Notes under the pieces: generated by a model
Seen by the model: the letters and a program-made list of their open reading frames with translations, nothing else
Told to the model about the DNA's origin: nothing
Databases searched by the model: none
Part shown: piece after piece, positions 8,065-15,985 of the stretch
Layout of the letters: every line of letters starts with the position of its first letter
Numbering within the stretch: position 1 is the first letter of the stretch
Assembly (NCBI GenBank): GCA_900769355.1
Contig: CAAGGG010000002.1
Location: forward strand, 1-53,566
Origin: Candidatus Gastranaerophilales bacterium
GTDB lineage: Bacteria > Cyanobacteriota > Vampirovibrionia > Gastranaerophilales > Gastranaerophilaceae
Direction of reading: 5' to 3'
Length of the DNA stretch: 53,566 nt
Made by a program: the position numbers and the translations under genes

Positions 8065-9336
8065 ATGGCAATAACAAATATAATTTCGGCTATTGGAAAT
8101 AATAGTAGCGTTTACCCCCTAATATTAAGAGATTGCGGAATTGAAGTTCCGACAAAGCTTGCTCTTACATATAATCAAAACAAAAAAGAGTCAAAAGAGA
8201 TTGCATACCTAGCGACTCGTGAACGTTTTTTGGACGAATATTCTTCATCTGCTGTTTGGCTTGGAGGTATTCCATTTATGGGCTGGCTTTGCAATAAATT
8301 TATTAAATCAAAAGGGTTGAGCCCTGATGTAAATTTGAAATTGTTTAAGGAAGAAGATGGAATTCAGGGGATTGATTATAATATTAAAAAGTTTGCTAAA
8401 ACAGCTCCAGATGCAGTAAAAGATTTAATTAAAGCAAAAGAAAATAAAAAGTTGTATGAAAAATTACTTGCTGGGAAATTTATTGCTTCTACGACTGTTC
8501 CGATTTTGTTTATGGGATTTATTTTGCCGAAGTTGATTTTTGCATCGTCTTCAAAGAAAATCCAAAAATTAAGAGAAGAAAATGCAAAAAAATCTCAAAA
8601 TCAAAAAATAAGTTTTACTCAAAAAGATAAATTTTTTAAATCAGAAACACCTTCGTTTACCGGTGCGTGGGTTACAAAGGCTGCAAATTTCTCTGCGCAA
8701 GACAAAATGGCTGTAACTGATGGTGGATATGCGGTTGGACGAATTACAACAGCTAGAAACAAAAACGAGTGTATGGATTTGACTTTCAAAATGACAGGCA
8801 TGATGATTTTGAACTATTTAGCTCCAAAATGGATAGAAAAAGCGTTGAACAAAATGGCAGGAACTCAACTCGCTCCTGTGATTTTAGCCGATGAAGAGTT
8901 TGTTGAACAAATTAAAGCCGGAACTTTGAAGCTTCCAAAATCTGACAATGCAAAGGATTTATTTGATTTTGTTGATAATATTGAAAACAAGGATACTCCG
9001 TTTATAAAATTTGCAAAGAAGTTTGAAAAAATCAAAATGCTTGATAACGGAATTCGTGATCCTAGGGAATATGTTGACGTAAAAGATCTTGCTAACTTTA
9101 GAAATGATATTGAAAGCTTTGCCAAGCAAACTATCAAATCGGATAATTTAGAAAAATTTATTAAAAAGGCTAAAATTGCAAAATCTGCAAATATATTGAC
9201 AAACGTAGCATTAAGTAGTTTTTTACTTGCCTATGTTTTACCAAAAGCGCAATTTGCATTCAGAAAACTTGTGACAGGTTCTGACCTGGAGCCTGGTTTA
9301 GCACCTGCAGAAAAAGTTGTTGATAAAAAAGTATAA
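8065..9336 (+). CDS. Lineage-type hypothetical membrane protein
   Basis: The 423-residue protein is not a family I can name. Hydrophobic stretches are AVWLGGIPFMGWLCNKFI (~residues 60-77), ASTTVPILFMGFILPKLIFA (~142-161), MTGMMILNYLAPKW (~243-256) and NILTNVALSSFLLAYVLPK (~383-401), so it is probably membrane bound. The motif ILPKLIFA recurs as YVLPKAQFA, suggesting an internal repeat of membrane segments. Between them is a lysine-rich linker with SFTGAW, the FTG motif seen in other proteins here. It is preceded by the candidate RNA leader at 7871-7983, with GGAG 7 nt before the ATG. Confidence 0.6.
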   Translation: MAITNIISAIGNNSSVYPLILRDCGIEVPTKLALTYNQNKKESKEIAYLATRERFLDEYSSSAVWLGGIPFMGWLCNKFIKSKGLSPDVNLKLFKEEDGIQGIDYNIKKFAKTAPDAVKDLIKAKENKKLYEKLLAGKFIASTTVPILFMGFILPKLIFASSSKKIQKLREENAKKSQNQKISFTQKDKFFKSETPSFTGAWVTKAANFSAQDKMAVTDGGYAVGRITTARNKNECMDLTFKMTGMMILNYLAPKWIEKALNKMAGTQLAPVILADEEFVEQIKAGTLKLPKSDNAKDLFDFVDNIENKDTPFIKFAKKFEKIKMLDNGIRDPREYVDVKDLANFRNDIESFAKQTIKSDNLEKFIKKAKIAKSANILTNVALSSFLLAYVLPKAQFAFRKLVTGSDLEPGLAPAEKVVDKKV

Positions 9337-9542
9337 GGTGTCCTGCGCAGACAGCGAGAACTTTTTATGGAAAAAGTTCCATAAAACCAGCCACACGCTT
9401 CATTCACTAATAACATTTTACCGCTCAAATAACACTCGTTCTGCTGTTTGTTTCGCTAACAAGTTATTGCTCATTTCTATATCGTGGCAATTTTATTCCG
9501 TAATCTGCTATATAAAAATAGAATGGAAATGGAATTTATAAT

Positions 9543-9574
9543 AAAAAAGGAACTGAGGTATCAGTTCCTTTTTT
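9543..9574. terminator. Bidirectional intrinsic terminator
   Basis: An A6 run precedes a GGAACTGA/TCAGTTCC hairpin with a GGTA loop, followed by T6. It lies between the convergent ends of the 8065 gene and the uracil-DNA glycosylase gene and can serve both. The rest of the gap (9337-9540) holds only a short foldback, GAACTTTTT..AAAAAGTTC at 9358-9380. Confidence 0.8.
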
Positions 9575-9591
9575 ATTATTTAATTATCCAA

Positions 9592-10257
9592 CTAAACCAT
9601 TGCGATTTCTCTTGATGAATTCATAAATTCAACCTGATTGTCATCTTGAGAGTGGTCTATGTCAGGCAAAATTTCGTTTTTAATATTTGCCAAATCTTCT
9701 TTCATTAATCTTCTTGGAGAACCTTCATCAAGTGAGTGGTTTCTCAACAAGTATGATGGGTGGAAAATTGTCATAGCACGATAATCTTTTCCATCTACGT
9801 TGATTGTTAGCCATTGACCTCTGACCTTAGAAATTGTTTGTTTTTTGTCAAGGTTTACAAAAGATTTCAATGCCGTTGCACCACAAAGAACGATTGCTCT
9901 TGGGTTGATGATGTCAATTTGAGCTTCCAAAAATTTTCTGCAAGCTGATTTTTCTTCATCAGATGGAACTCTGTTTTTTGGAGGTCTGCACTTTACTGTA
10001 TTAATTACGTAAATATCTTCTTCTCTTGAAATTCCGGCTTCTTTTAGAAAATCGTTCAAAAGTTGCCCGGCTCTTCCAACAAATGGTCTGCCTGTTTCAT
10101 CTTCCATTTCGCCCGGTGCTTCCCCAATAAGTACGATTTTGGCAGTTGATGGGTTTCCGTCAGAAAAAACTATATTATTTCTTGTTGCTCCCAATGCACA
10201 AGCCTTACAGCTTTCGCATTTAGATCTAACTATTTCCAGACAATCCTTCTTCATCAT
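9592..10257 (-). CDS. Type-4 uracil-DNA glycosylase (Fe-S)
   Basis: This 221-residue base-excision repair enzyme removes uracil from DNA. Family 4 features are visible: N-terminal cysteines C14, C17 and C20 (KCESCKAC) with later C in NTVKCRPPKNR and SACRKF for the 4Fe-4S cluster. The catalytic motif is GEAPGEMEDETGRPFVGRAGQLL (~45-67), with NTVKCRPPKNRVPS, and the DNA-binding loop is HPSYLLRN. The start overlaps the end of the upstream symporter gene by 32 nt, so translation is coupled. A GAGGAG ribosome binding site lies inside the symporter coding sequence. Confidence 0.88.
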   Translation of the reverse strand: MMKKDCLEIVRSKCESCKACALGATRNNIVFSDGNPSTAKIVLIGEAPGEMEDETGRPFVGRAGQLLNDFLKEAGISREEDIYVINTVKCRPPKNRVPSDEEKSACRKFLEAQIDIINPRAIVLCGATALKSFVNLDKKQTISKVRGQWLTINVDGKDYRAMTIFHPSYLLRNHSLDEGSPRRLMKEDLANIKNEILPDIDHSQDDNQVEFMNSSREIAMV

Positions 10258-11731
10258 TTTCTCTCTCCTCGTTATTGTTTTTGAATAAACCTACATTATA
10301 TTTTTTACAATATCTTTTTAATTCTTTCATAATCACGTCTGATAACATGAATACTGCTATTAAGTTTGGCACAGCCAAGAATAAAGTAAATGCATCAGAT
10401 AGATTAATTATACTTTTAAAGTTCATGGCAGAACCAATAATTATGAATATACAATATATAACCTGAAAAGTCCTTGTTGTCAATTTTGTTTCGCCAAATA
10501 AATAATTCCAAGCCTTAATTCCGTAATAAGATCCGCATAGCATTGTTGATAAAACGAAGCAACTTGCCATGAATGTCAATAATATCGGGAAAAACGGACA
10601 AACAGAACCGAAAGCTTTTGATGTTAATTCAATGCCGGCAATTCCTGTTGTGTGTAAATATTCACCGGAAACAACGATTACAAAAGCAGTTGCAGTTCCA
10701 ACAATTACGGTGTCTACAAAAGGTTGTAACATTGCAATAAAGGCTTGAGCTACAGGGTTGTTTGTTTTTACGGCAGAAAACGCAATTGGCGCAGTGCCGA
10801 GCCCTGATTCGTTCGCAAACATTGCACGTCTAAATCCCCAAAGCATACATGCAAACATTCCGCCAGCAATTGCTCTTGGCTGAAATGCTTCTTTTATAAT
10901 TAATGCAACTGTATGTGGCACATGCCCGATATTGAACAAACATACCGCAAACGCAGTCATTACATATAACGTACACATTACAGGTGTTACCTTTGATGTA
11001 AACTTGCCGATAGCTTTAATTCCGCCGATTATTGTAAAATACGTTATCACTGCGACAATTAGCCCTAAAAGCCAACTTTGGTTGGCAAAAAAGCTTTTGT
11101 CGCCACCAGTGACCTCGGTGATTTGGGTTGTCATAGCATTTATTTGGAACAGGTTCCAACCGCCAATCATTGCGAATACACAGCAAACAGCGTAAATTTT
11201 TGAAAGATATGGCGCAAATTTCCCGATATATTTGTTATTTTTCAATGCGCCTTCTATATAATACATAGGTCCGCCGGCAATTGTTCCATCAGGATTGACT
11301 TTGCGAAATTTTAAGCCCAATAAGACTTCTGCAAATTTTAATGCCATTGAGAAAAAACCTGCTAAAATCATGTAAAAAATAACCCCTGGGCCGCCGATAG
11401 AAACGGCTGCCGCAGAACCCGCAACGTTTCCTATTCCTGCTGATGCGGAAATTGTTGCCGTAAGAGCCTGAAAAGATGAAACTTCTCCCTTTTTCTTTTT
11501 GATGCGAATTTCTTTGTGTTCATAATTTTTGGTAATGAGTTGTAAAGCGTGTTTAAATCCCCAAATTCCTATAAATCTGGTTCTGAATGTGAAATAAAAA
11601 GCCGCAATCATTAGCAAAGCAACCAAGAATTCGATTTTTACACCGTGAATGGTTACTGAGCTGAATATAATCCCTGATATTTTGTCGGCTATTGGGGATA
11701 AAAATGTATCTATTGCTACGTCTAAATTCAT
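10226..11731 (-). CDS. Sodium:alanine symporter family protein (AGCS)
   Basis: The roughly 500-residue membrane carrier couples Na+ to alanine or glycine uptake. The AGCS signature is clear: SSFQALTATISASAGIGNVAGSAAAVSIGGPGVIFYMI and FAEVLLGLKFRKVNPDGTIAGGPMYYIEGAL, then ANESGLGTAPIAFSAVKTNNPVAQA. About 11 hydrophobic segments are visible. An ATG at 11740 overlaps the -10 box (TACAAT within TGTTACAAT); the in-frame ATG at 11731, 7 nt downstream of that box, is the better, leaderless start. It is co-transcribed with the uracil-DNA glycosylase gene. Confidence 0.88.
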   Translation of the reverse strand: MNLDVAIDTFLSPIADKISGIIFSSVTIHGVKIEFLVALLMIAAFYFTFRTRFIGIWGFKHALQLITKNYEHKEIRIKKKKGEVSSFQALTATISASAGIGNVAGSAAAVSIGGPGVIFYMILAGFFSMALKFAEVLLGLKFRKVNPDGTIAGGPMYYIEGALKNNKYIGKFAPYLSKIYAVCCVFAMIGGWNLFQINAMTTQITEVTGGDKSFFANQSWLLGLIVAVITYFTIIGGIKAIGKFTSKVTPVMCTLYVMTAFAVCLFNIGHVPHTVALIIKEAFQPRAIAGGMFACMLWGFRRAMFANESGLGTAPIAFSAVKTNNPVAQAFIAMLQPFVDTVIVGTATAFVIVVSGEYLHTTGIAGIELTSKAFGSVCPFFPILLTFMASCFVLSTMLCGSYYGIKAWNYLFGETKLTTRTFQVIYCIFIIIGSAMNFKSIINLSDAFTLFLAVPNLIAVFMLSDVIMKELKRYCKKYNVGLFKNNNEERENDEEGLSGNS

Positions 11732-11764
11732 CAAAAACATTGTAACATAAACATGAATATACAG

Positions 11765-11793
11765 TTGAAAATCAATGTGAAATATGTTAAAAT
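11765..11793 (+). promoter_or_regulatory. Promoter of prepilin cassette 1
   Basis: TTGAAA (11765-11770), a 17-nt spacer, then TAAAAT (11788-11793) preceded by an extended -10 TGT. The same elements and spacing occur at 15951-15979 and 19820-19848 ahead of the other two poly-G cassettes. The ATG at 11800 falls exactly at the predicted +1, so the message would be leaderless. Confidence 0.7.
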
Positions 11794-11799
11794 GTAAAT

Positions 11800-12050
11800 A
11801 TGGTAAAAAACAAGTCTGTTAATCTTACGTATAAATTATTGGAAGAGCTTCTCGGGGGGGGGGCACGCGTGACGGTGCACGTGAAGTAGTACGAGGAGCT
11901 GATTTAGCAGCTAAGCAGCTAGGAAGCCAAGCAGCTAGGTCTTTAGAAGTCGATAAGTCTGTAAGTCGTTGGGACGATAAGTCCGAAACAGCAGTAGGTC
12001 GGATTTGCCAATCCGACAATAAAATTAAAACCCTATACAACACGTCATAG
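11800..12050 (+). CDS. Poly-G phase-variable upstream ORF of prepilin cassette 1 (sequenced in OFF frame)
   Basis: From ATG 11800 the frame reads MVKNKSVNLTYKLLEELLGGG, then stops at 11889 (29 residues) because the G run at 11854-11863 has ten G. With eleven (or eight) G the frame stays open to TAG 12048-12050, giving 83 residues containing DLAAKQLGSQAARSLEV, SRWDDKSETAV and GRICQSDNKIKTLYNTS. The downstream part is built from repeats shared with cassette 2. The opening MVKNKSVNL..KLLEELLGGG is shared with 15986. The end of the ON frame is in the same register as the prepilin at 12111, 60 nt downstream. Function is unknown; an on/off leader or accessory peptide for the prepilin is inferred. 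Confidence 0.55.
11854..11863 (+). repeat. Poly-G tract, 10 nt
   Basis: Ten consecutive G inside the upstream ORF. Only three such runs exist in the window, all exactly ten long, all 13-18 codons after the start codon of a prepilin-cassette ORF, and all preceded by CTC. Nine or ten G lead to early stops; eleven or eight open the frame. Confidence 0.9.
11994..12020 (+). repeat. GTAGGTC-hairpin interspersed repeat, copy 1
   Basis: GTAGGTCGG followed by a short loop and CCGACAA, forming a GTCGGATT..AATCCGAC stem. It lies in frame in the ON reading frame of the cassette 1 upstream ORF, encoding GRICQSD. Related copies: 12323-12355 (inverted), 16174-16205, 16321-16347, 19868-19891 and 33366-33500. 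Confidence 0.8.
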
Positions 12051-12110
12051 CGTTCAATTTAGCTACAAAAAATAAGAAGATATTGCATAATAAACCACAA
12101 AGGAGGTTCA

Positions 12111-13112
12111 ATGAAAGAGATACGCGAGATATTCGAGACCGTAAGAACGTATTGCGGAATGATGTTTGGAGATGCAAAGAGACCAAGAGGTGAAGAGGAT
12201 AAGTCTGTTACGGGAAAAATGTATTGTCATGCATCTATGCCTCTTGGCATCTTTGCATCTAAATCAGTTTCTCACAAGGCTAATGTTGACGGGGTAGGTA
12301 CCCCGCCCTACGTTGCTAAATCAGTTTCGTTGTCGGATTGGCAAATCCGACCTACAGCATTAAAACGCGCCGCTTTTACATTGGCAGAAGGTGCTACGCA
12401 CGTAGCCCTCTCCGACAAATCTCGTAAATCCGCATTTACTCTTGATGAAAGTTTTACGCACGTAGCCCACTGTGACAAGTTTCGTCGAGCTGCTTTTACA
12501 TTGGCGGAAGTCTTAATCACCCTCGGCATTATCGGTGTTGTCGCTGCTTTAACTCTACCAACTCTAATCCAAAACCACCAAAAACAGGTTTATGTAACCC
12601 AGTTGAAAAAAGCATATTCAACTATTAATAACGCTTACAACAAAATGGCAGCAGATGAGGGTGTTGTTGACTGGACGCAAACGTATTGTTATTACTCTTT
12701 TTCGTGGGACGATGGTGAACAAGTAAGAGTAGAAAGAAAAAAAGAATGTTTTGATAGACTTACTAAGCAGATGAATGTTATTAAGAAGAAAGAATTAGGC
12801 GTTGCATGTTCTGAACCTTGGTGTCAATACAATTCTACAGATGAGCATTTTTTTGATTATATATTTGTTAATACCGATGGCATTACATATATGTTTTCTT
12901 GCGCATTGCAGATCTTAAGAATTGATGTTAACGGAACTCAAAAAGGTCCAAATCAAGATGGAAGAGATATTTTTGAGTTGTTTGTAATTTATGGGGAAAA
13001 CAAGATTATTCCTAACGGTTCAGAACATGATGAATGGAAAAACTGTTCTGCGAGACGCCTTTCAACCGCTTGCACTGCCAAGGTTCTCATGGAAGGTAAG
13101 ATGAATTATTAA
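12111..13112 (+). CDS. Type IV prepilin-like protein with ~128-residue modular leader (cassette 1)
   Basis: The 333-residue pseudopilin-like protein has its cleavage motif deep inside: RRAA then FTLAEVLITLGIIGVVAALTLP, with predicted cleavage before F129 and the conserved Glu at mature position 5. Ordinary prepilin leaders are 6-30 residues; here 128 precede the motif, and no ATG lies closer. The ATG has a near-perfect AAAGGAGG site. The first 20 residues (MKEIREIFETVRTYCGMMFG) are almost identical to those of the 16451 gene. The leader continues with in-frame repeats, including an inverted GTAGGTC hairpin (12323-12355) and two 20-codon copies of an AFTLxE unit. The mature part has six or more Cys and ends in TACTAKVLMEGKMNY, shared with cassette 2. 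A surface fibre or secreted adhesin role is inferred. Confidence 0.75.
   Translation: MKEIREIFETVRTYCGMMFGDAKRPRGEEDKSVTGKMYCHASMPLGIFASKSVSHKANVDGVGTPPYVAKSVSLSDWQIRPTALKRAAFTLAEGATHVALSDKSRKSAFTLDESFTHVAHCDKFRRAAFTLAEVLITLGIIGVVAALTLPTLIQNHQKQVYVTQLKKAYSTINNAYNKMAADEGVVDWTQTYCYYSFSWDDGEQVRVERKKECFDRLTKQMNVIKKKELGVACSEPWCQYNSTDEHFFDYIFVNTDGITYMFSCALQILRIDVNGTQKGPNQDGRDIFELFVIYGENKIIPNGSEHDEWKNCSARRLSTACTAKVLMEGKMNY
12323..12355 (-). repeat. GTAGGTC-hairpin interspersed repeat, copy 2 (inverted, inside prepilin 1)
   Basis: On the minus strand this reads GTAGGTCGG..CCGACAACGAAACT. It lies inside the leader of the 12111 prepilin and is translated as part of SVSLSDWQIRPT, in the orientation opposite to copy 1, without breaking the frame. 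A second palindrome, CGGGGTA/TACCCCG, lies just upstream at 12290-12305 with a similar GTAGGGC flank. Confidence 0.8.
12372..12491 (+). repeat. Two 60-bp tandem units duplicating the prepilin motif start
   Basis: Units 12372-12431 and 12432-12491 encode AFTLAEGATHVALSDKSRKS and AFTLDESFTHVAHCDKFRRA, followed directly by the genuine AFTLAEVLITL at 12492. The copies are diverged at the base level but keep the exact 20-codon spacing, so the cleavage-site motif appears three times, with only the last followed by a hydrophobic helix. Confidence 0.75.
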
Positions 13113-13151
13113 AACAAAAAAGGAGCTTCAATCGAGGCCCCTTTTTGTTTT
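13112..13151. terminator. Intrinsic terminator between prepilin 1 and pyrF
   Basis: An AAAACAAAAAAGG arm and a CCTTTTTGTTTT arm flank a short GC core, with A- and T-runs on both sides. It sits between convergent genes and can work in both directions. Confidence 0.75.
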
Positions 13152-13911
13152 AAACATTTAATGTCATTTTTTCTTCAAGTGCGGTTTCAATTTCGTCAAT
13201 AATAAGTTTCGCAGCTCCAATTCTATCATCTGCTGATGTAATCGGACGTCCGACAACCATAAAGTCAACGCCTGCAAGAATTGCATCTCGAGGGGTGTCA
13301 ACTCTGACTTGATCATTTACAGAAGACCAAGTTGGGCGTGTTGCAGGACATAAAATTATAAAATCATCACCTATTTCTTTACGAATCCTTCGTGCTTCTT
13401 CAGCACTTGCAACAACACCATCAAGCCCGGTCTCCTTCGCAACTTTTGCAAGTTGCAAAACAAAATCTTCAATATTTTTATCTACGCAAAGCTCTGTTGT
13501 CAATGTTTTTTGTCCAAAACTTGATAATAGAGTTACACCAAGAATTGTTGGTGGTTCAACTCCCATCGATTTTGCACAAGCTCGTGACGCTTTCACAACG
13601 GCAGAAGTCATTTTTGAACCGCCCTGAATATGGACATTAAAAAAGTCTATATTATTTTTAACCAAGCTTATGCAAGCTTTTTGAACTGTGTGCGGAATAT
13701 CATGAAATTTGCAGTCATAATAACATTTTGCGCCATGCTCTTCTAATAAACGAAATGCTTCAAAACCGTAATTCACAATTAATGGCAAACCGATTTTAAA
13801 ATAACCAACATAATCCTTTAATTCTTTAACAAGTGTTTCCGCTTCCTTTAAAGAGTCAACGTCAAGCGCTAAAATAATTCTGTCTTTAGCTGTTTTAGGT
13901 ATTTCAATCAT
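13150..13911 (-). CDS. pyrF: Orotidine 5'-phosphate decarboxylase
   Basis: The 253-residue enzyme catalyses the last step of UMP synthesis, decarboxylation of OMP. LALDVDSLKEAETLVKEL and YFKIGLPLIVNYG open the TIM barrel. The catalytic motif is present as DCKFHDIPHT, and GVDFMVVGRPITSADDRIGAA is the phosphate-binding end. PATRPTWSSVNDQVRVDTPRDAI is typical of the longer type 2 OMP decarboxylases. No strong Shine-Dalgarno is present; TTGATT-N17-TAGTAT ends 9 nt before the ATG, so a very short leader is expected. No other pyr gene is nearby. Confidence 0.92.
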   Translation of the reverse strand: MIEIPKTAKDRIILALDVDSLKEAETLVKELKDYVGYFKIGLPLIVNYGFEAFRLLEEHGAKCYYDCKFHDIPHTVQKACISLVKNNIDFFNVHIQGGSKMTSAVVKASRACAKSMGVEPPTILGVTLLSSFGQKTLTTELCVDKNIEDFVLQLAKVAKETGLDGVVASAEEARRIRKEIGDDFIILCPATRPTWSSVNDQVRVDTPRDAILAGVDFMVVGRPITSADDRIGAAKLIIDEIETALEEKMTLNV

Positions 13912-13920
13912 ATTACCAAA

Positions 13921-13949
13921 ATACTAACACTATATAAAAATAAAATCAA
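13921..13949 (-). promoter_or_regulatory. pyrF promoter, near-leaderless
   Basis: Minus strand: TTGATT (13949-13944), a 17-nt spacer, TAGTAT (13926-13921) preceded by TGT as an extended -10. The start codon lies 9 nt further on. Confidence 0.55.
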
Positions 13950-14030
13950 GGGTGAATTAAATTTATTGCAAATATTGCCCTTGTGACTTGCTTGGCAAGT
14001 TCTGTATAATAATATTGTTTACACACTCTC

Positions 14031-14055
14031 TTTATCTCACTAAGTGAGGGAGAGA
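14031..14055. repeat. Short hairpin repeat
   Basis: CTCTC..CTCACT / AGTGAGGGAGAG forms a stem in the 247-nt gap between pyrF and the 14159 gene. It resembles the CCTCxCC..GGxGAGG words of the repeats inside prepilin cassettes 2 and 3. Nothing else is visible in the gap. Confidence 0.4.
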
Positions 14056-14158
14056 AGCTTTCCCTTGCAACAATCTTGGTTCATAATTTGAGCAGCTATT
14101 TATGAAAATTAGTTTATTTAGATGTGTACTTTTTTGAAAAAATAGTTATTATATAACT

Positions 14159-14686
14159 ATGAGGAAAATTTTTGTTTACGTATTAATATTGTTTTTTGCC
14201 GGAAATCTCGCCTTTGCGGACGGTGACTTGTGGGATAATTTTGGAGATCAAAATACTTATGGGCAAAAGGCTGTTAGTGATCAGGATTTTCAAAAAGCAT
14301 TAGATAGTAAAAAAGGCAAAAAGAAAAAAGATAAAAATATTCCGAAAGGGGAAAGTTTTTCGCAAAGCAATGAAACTGAAATTATAAACAATGCATCAAA
14401 AGACTTGCCGGTGCTTGTTATTCCGCTAAATTTAAAAGTTGGAGACGGTGTAATTCCTGTTGGGCATTATCAGGTTGAAGGCAAAGAAGAGGACGGAAAG
14501 ATTTATTTAAGTCTTTATCAAGGTCACAGTTTGATTGCGAAGCTTCCTGCTGAAGAAACAGATGACGATTTTGGGCAAGATTCGATAAATTTTGTCAAGC
14601 TTATACCGCACGGCGATTATCATGTTCAAATTATCTATGGCGGAATTGATTTTAATGCATTTTCTGTGATTGACATTGCTGATTAG
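14159..14686 (+). CDS. Exported hypothetical protein
   Basis: The 175-residue protein has a clear signal peptide (MRKIFVYVLILFFAGNLAFA, cleavage after AFA). It is followed by an acidic start, a lysine-rich linker (KKGKKKKDKNIPKG) and a C-terminal beta-rich domain (LPVLVIPLNLKVGDGVIPVGHYQVEG..). I do not recognise the family. No Shine-Dalgarno is seen; the ATG directly follows an AT-rich stretch, so a leaderless start is possible, though a matching -35 was not found. The 36-nt gap to deoB suggests co-transcription. Confidence 0.65.
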   Translation: MRKIFVYVLILFFAGNLAFADGDLWDNFGDQNTYGQKAVSDQDFQKALDSKKGKKKKDKNIPKGESFSQSNETEIINNASKDLPVLVIPLNLKVGDGVIPVGHYQVEGKEEDGKIYLSLYQGHSLIAKLPAEETDDDFGQDSINFVKLIPHGDYHVQIIYGGIDFNAFSVIDIAD

Positions 14687-14722
14687 TATTGTTAAAATTA
14701 AATCAAGAAAAGGGGTAAAATT

Positions 14723-15898
14723 ATGAATAGAGTTATTGTAATGGTAATTGATTCTATGGGAACAGGTGCAATGCCTGACTGTAGAGAGTTTAACGATGTT
14801 CCTGAATGCAACACATTGAAACATGTTTGCGAGTTTAACAATGGTTTGAATGTTCCGAATATGGAAAAAATGGGCTTAGGGAATATTCAGGATTATATGG
14901 GAATAAAAAAGGTTGAAAATCCGACTGCGCAGTTTGGGATTATGGAAGAAAAATCAAAAGGTAAAGACACAACAACAGGACACTGGGAAATGGCTGGACT
15001 TGTTTCTACAAAACCTTTTGCGACTTTCCCAAACGGATTTCCGAAAGAGCTTGTAGATGAATTTGTTAAAGAAACAAATTGTGGCGGAATTTTGGCAAAC
15101 TGTCCGGCAAGCGGTACTGCAATCATTGCTGAGTTAAATGACGAACATAATAAAACTAAATTCCCGATTGTTTATACAAGTGCGGACAGTGTTTTTCAAA
15201 TTGCGGTTGATACAGATTTAATTCCATTGGAAACGCTTTACAAATGGTGCGAAACAGCCAGACGAATTTTAGATGAAGGTGGCTGGAATGTTTCTCGTGT
15301 AATTGCAAGACCATATAAAATTATTGATGGCAAACCGACAAGAATTTCTAAAGATAGAAGAGATTATTCAATGGTGCCTTCTCACACAGTTTTGAATGAC
15401 TTGAAAAATGCTGGCATGAAGGTAATCGGAATTGGTAAGATAGAAGATATTTTCTCTAAATCAGGAATTACTCATGCAATCCACACAGGCAGTAACAAAG
15501 AAGGACTTGAATTGACTTTGAAAGCTGTTAAGGGCGAATTAAACCTTGATGAAATTGAGTATAAAAATAACAAGCCGTTTAGGTCTGAAAATTCATTTAT
15601 TTTTACAAATCTTGTTGACACAGATATGCTTTATGGACATAGAAATGATGCAAAAGGCTATGGTAAGGCAATTGAAGAAGTTGATACTTATGTAGATGAT
15701 ATTATTGCGGCAATGTCTGATGATGATTTGTTGATAATTTCAGCAGATCATGGTTGCGACCCAACAGTACCTGGAACGGATCATACCAGAGAATATGTGC
15801 CGATTTTGGTATTTAATAAAAAGCAAAAAGGTGAAAACCTGGGTATGATAAAAGGCTTTGACTATGTTGCAGATAGAATAAAAAATTGGTTGATGTAA
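14723..15898 (+). CDS. deoB: Phosphopentomutase
   Basis: The 391-residue enzyme interconverts (deoxy)ribose 1-phosphate and 5-phosphate in nucleoside salvage. The alkaline-phosphatase-fold motifs are present: VIDSMGTGAMPD (metal ligand Asp at residue 10), the phosphorylated Thr region KGKDTTTGHWEMAGL, and the C-terminal ISADHGCDPTVPGTDHTREYVPIL with the metal-binding D-H/H-T-R-E set. The ribosome binding site is AAGGGG. The product feeds DeoC, encoded 1.6 kb away on the other strand, with prepilin cassette 2 between them. An intrinsic terminator follows at once. Confidence 0.94.
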   Translation: MNRVIVMVIDSMGTGAMPDCREFNDVPECNTLKHVCEFNNGLNVPNMEKMGLGNIQDYMGIKKVENPTAQFGIMEEKSKGKDTTTGHWEMAGLVSTKPFATFPNGFPKELVDEFVKETNCGGILANCPASGTAIIAELNDEHNKTKFPIVYTSADSVFQIAVDTDLIPLETLYKWCETARRILDEGGWNVSRVIARPYKIIDGKPTRISKDRRDYSMVPSHTVLNDLKNAGMKVIGIGKIEDIFSKSGITHAIHTGSNKEGLELTLKAVKGELNLDEIEYKNNKPFRSENSFIFTNLVDTDMLYGHRNDAKGYGKAIEEVDTYVDDIIAAMSDDDLLIISADHGCDPTVPGTDHTREYVPILVFNKKQKGENLGMIKGFDYVADRIKNWLM

Positions 15899-15904
15899 TT
15901 TTGA

Positions 15905-15936
15905 GGGTTGAGGTTAAGCTCAACCCTTTATTTATT
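15905..15936 (+). terminator. deoB terminator
   Basis: A perfect GGGTTGAG/CTCAACCC stem (15905-15912 with 15919-15926), a 6-nt loop, then a T-rich tail. It isolates deoB from the next promoter, whose -35 starts 15 nt later. Confidence 0.85.
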
Positions 15937-15950
15937 TTGCAATGTACGAC

Positions 15951-15979
15951 TTGAAAGATTTTACCAAATATGTTAAAAT
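15951..15979 (+). promoter_or_regulatory. Promoter of prepilin cassette 2
   Basis: TTGAAA (15951-15956), 17-nt spacer, TAAAAT (15974-15979) with extended TGT, and the ATG at 15986 at the predicted +1. The layout matches cassette 1. Confidence 0.7.
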
Positions 15980-15985
15980 GTAAAT

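Noticed and set aside
11825..12529. Minus-strand frames through cassette 1 (11825-12043, 12308-12529)
   Set aside because: They are the reverse reading of in-frame palindromic repeats (the same words, such as SDWQIRPTA, appear on both strands). No promoter or ribosome site fits.
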